Of a stretch of DNA of 32,370 bases, positions 31,014 to 32,370 are shown one piece after another. The translations under genes and the position numbers were made by a program. Under the pieces are notes generated by a model. That model saw nothing but the letters and a program-made list of their open reading frames with translations, made no database searches and was not told the origin of the DNA. Every line of letters starts with the position of its first letter. Position 1 is the stretch's first letter. Source of the stretch: Bacillota bacterium (GTDB taxonomy: Bacteria > Bacillota_I > Bacilli_A > Erysipelotrichales > Erysipelotrichaceae); NCBI GenBank assembly GCA_023249475.1, contig JAHFCO010000014.1:19782-52151 (forward strand). The letters are read 5' to 3'.

Positions 31014-32370
31014 TTATTTATTTTCTGAAAACTTTTGAAAAATCCGGATTCCTTTGGGGAACTTGTTTTTGATCTGCCGTCCGTCCCCTTTCCCCAATCC
31101 GTAGGTTTTCCCGCGATATCCGATCAAGACGTAGCCTTTGACCCCTTCGATGTCGATCGTATCGCCATGCAGGAACCGCAGCGTCTCTTCGTCCCCCAGT
31201 TCGATTTTCTGTTTGAAATACGTTTGTGCGATCTGCGAGGACGCGAAGGCATGGTCGATTTCGATCCGATCTTGGATTTTCTCCCCGAGATAGACTCCGG
31301 CTTGTACGACGTTGATTTTGCTTGGGCACGGAAGATCGTGCCGCGAGAGATTGATCTTGTCATGGATGATGTAGCTGCGGATCGATTCGTCGAGAAACAT
31401 GGAAACGAAGTTCCGGATCAACGGAACTGCGACCGGTTGAAGCAAAGCCGGTTGCTTCGTTTCTTGTTTACCATGTTTACGCATCCGGCAGATGAAGTGC
31501 CCTTCCCCGCCCTCAAGCACAGTGATCCGGCGGCACTTTTCAAGGTTCTCGTCCAAGTCACCGAATCCTTTGCGTCCGATCGAAAACGGAACGTCTTCGA
31601 TCACCATGTCCGGGTGTTTCCTCATGAAGTCATGGATCCGCTCCTCGTTCTCTTCCTTGGCGAACGTACAGGTGGAATACACCAGGACGCCGCCTTCTTT
31701 GAGCGAGGGATACACGTTTTCAAGGATCTCTTCCTGCATCCTTGCGCAATGGAGGATATTGTTGGTCGAGAAGTATTTCATCCCCGAGGGATCCTTGCGA
31801 TACATCCCCATCCCGCTGCATGGGGCGTCCACGACGATTTTATCGAAATAGCCGATGAAGGACTCGCCCAAGGTTTTCGTATCGTTCTGTGTGATCAGAA
31901 GGTTGTCTTCGCCGAAGCGCTGCAGGTTGAACCTCAGCGTCTGATTGCGCTTGGGATCGATTTCGTTACTGACCAGGATCCCTGTCCCGTTGAGTTTCGA
32001 TAGAATCTGCGTGCTTTTCCCACCCGGGGCGGCGCAGCAGTCCAACACGTTTTCATTTTCCCGGATATCCAACGCCTCGACCACCAGGCTTGCGGAAGGT
32101 TCTTGGAGGTAGAAACATCCCGCATGATGGAAAGGATGGTTCCCCAATGAAACATCGGTCGTCGGAACATGATAGAGGTAAGCGGGATAGCCCTCGATCC
32201 GTTTCGCGTCGGGGAACTCGCGCAGAAACGCGTCGACGGAAATCTTGCGAGGATTCAGGCGTAGCGCGCGAAAAAGCGGCGCGTCCTGCGCCGCCAGCCA
32301 GGCGTCATAGTCGTCCGACATCACCTCGCGCATCAAAGCGAGATACGCGGAAGGATAATTAACGGTTGCC
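31014..32370 (-). CDS. RsmF/NOL1-NOP2-family rRNA cytosine-5 methyltransferase, 5' end beyond window
   Basis: A SAM-dependent m5C methyltransferase of the RsmB/RsmF family; about 452 residues are visible. The SAM-binding motif is VLDCCAAPGGKSTQ, motif IV with one active-site Cys is DAPCSGMGMYRKDP, and the catalytic Cys lies in STCTFAKEENE. The C-terminal third carries the extra RNA-binding part seen in RsmF/YebU-type proteins, ending in YRGKTYGLGKGDGRQIKNKFPKGIRI. The frame stays open to the right edge, and the residues just before the first in-frame TTG and ATG (PSAYLALMREVMSDDYDAW) match the usual N-terminus of the family. The true start therefore lies outside, and 32336 is not it. The exact rRNA target is not assignable. 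Confidence 0.92.
   Translation of the reverse strand, partial: ATVNYPSAYLALMREVMSDDYDAWLAAQDAPLFRALRLNPRKISVDAFLREFPDAKRIEGYPAYLYHVPTTDVSLGNHPFHHAGCFYLQEPSASLVVEALDIRENENVLDCCAAPGGKSTQILSKLNGTGILVSNEIDPKRNQTLRFNLQRFGEDNLLITQNDTKTLGESFIGYFDKIVVDAPCSGMGMYRKDPSGMKYFSTNNILHCARMQEEILENVYPSLKEGGVLVYSTCTFAKEENEERIHDFMRKHPDMVIEDVPFSIGRKGFGDLDENLEKCRRITVLEGGEGHFICRMRKHGKQETKQPALLQPVAVPLIRNFVSMFLDESIRSYIIHDKINLSRHDLPCPSKINVVQAGVYLGEKIQDRIEIDHAFASSQIAQTYFKQKIELGDEETLRFLHGDTIDIEGVKGYVLIGYRGKTYGLGKGDGRQIKNKFPKGIRIFQKFSENK

Noticed and set aside
32331-32336. TTG or ATG as the start of the RsmF-like gene
   Set aside because: The frame is open to the window edge, and the upstream codons encode residues matching the family N-terminus; no ribosome-binding site precedes these codons.
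1-32370. CRISPR arrays, insertion sequences, tRNA and rRNA genes
   Set aside because: I looked for regular direct repeats, transposase motifs, terminal inverted repeats and tRNA-like cloverleaf ends and found none; intergenic gaps are almost all under 120 bases and are explained by promoters, terminators and the two tRNA/ligand-sensing leaders.

Overview
This is a 32.4 kb piece of bacterial chromosome with almost no spare DNA. Gene content and gene order point to the Bacillota (Firmicutes). Blocks familiar from Bacillus subtilis recur: ispH next to a CshB-type helicase and ispG; a YqgX-like hydrolase next to comG; cmk, der, gpsA, HU; xerD next to deoB; and asp23/yqhY, nusB, xseA, xseB, ispA, dxs, tlyA, recN. 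Many genes stop at TGA, so the code is standard and not the Mycoplasma one, and a class B penicillin-binding protein implies a peptidoglycan wall. Base composition looks close to balanced by eye. I infer a lineage of Bacillota away from Bacillus itself, perhaps near the Erysipelotrichia or walled relatives of the Mollicutes; the sequence alone does not settle this. There is no sign of a phage, transposon, CRISPR array, tRNA or rRNA.

Left part (1-6170): ispH (cut by the left edge) diverges from a cshB-like helicase gene that converges on ispG. ispG diverges from a class B PBP gene, followed by rpmG (L33) and a metallo-beta-lactamase-fold hydrolase.

Middle part (6220-17827), all on the plus strand: a seven-gene comG operon for the DNA-uptake pseudopilus; efp, whose protein has methionine where the modified lysine normally sits; an FMN riboswitch controlling ribU; an unknown tail-anchored protein gene followed by cmk, der and gpsA; HU and a YugP-type membrane zinc peptidase; and finally an overlapping pair of unrecognised envelope genes. 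The ribosome-binding site of the first gene of this pair lies inside a 13-bp hairpin.

Right part (17937-32370), all on the minus strand: a tightly coupled ten-gene run reads nusB, xseA, xseB, ispA, dxs, tlyA, recN, dinB, xerD, deoB. Upstream of it are asp23, then a polar amino-acid ABC transporter behind a T-box leader whose apparent specifier is GUG (Val), then an RsmF-like rRNA methyltransferase that is open at the right edge.

Functionally the window is mostly housekeeping: isoprenoid synthesis (ispH, ispG, dxs, ispA), DNA repair and recombination (recN, dinB, xseAB, xerD), translation and RNA (efp, rpmG, der, tlyA, rsmF-like, nusB, helicase), envelope (PBP, gpsA) and uptake (comG, ribU, ABC transporter). 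The best candidates for something undescribed are the secreted/membrane pair at 15970-17827 with its hairpin-masked start, the tail-anchored protein at 11032-11850, and the valine-type T-box on a polar amino-acid transporter. A window-wide pattern of extended -10 promoters placed very close to start codons is also notable.
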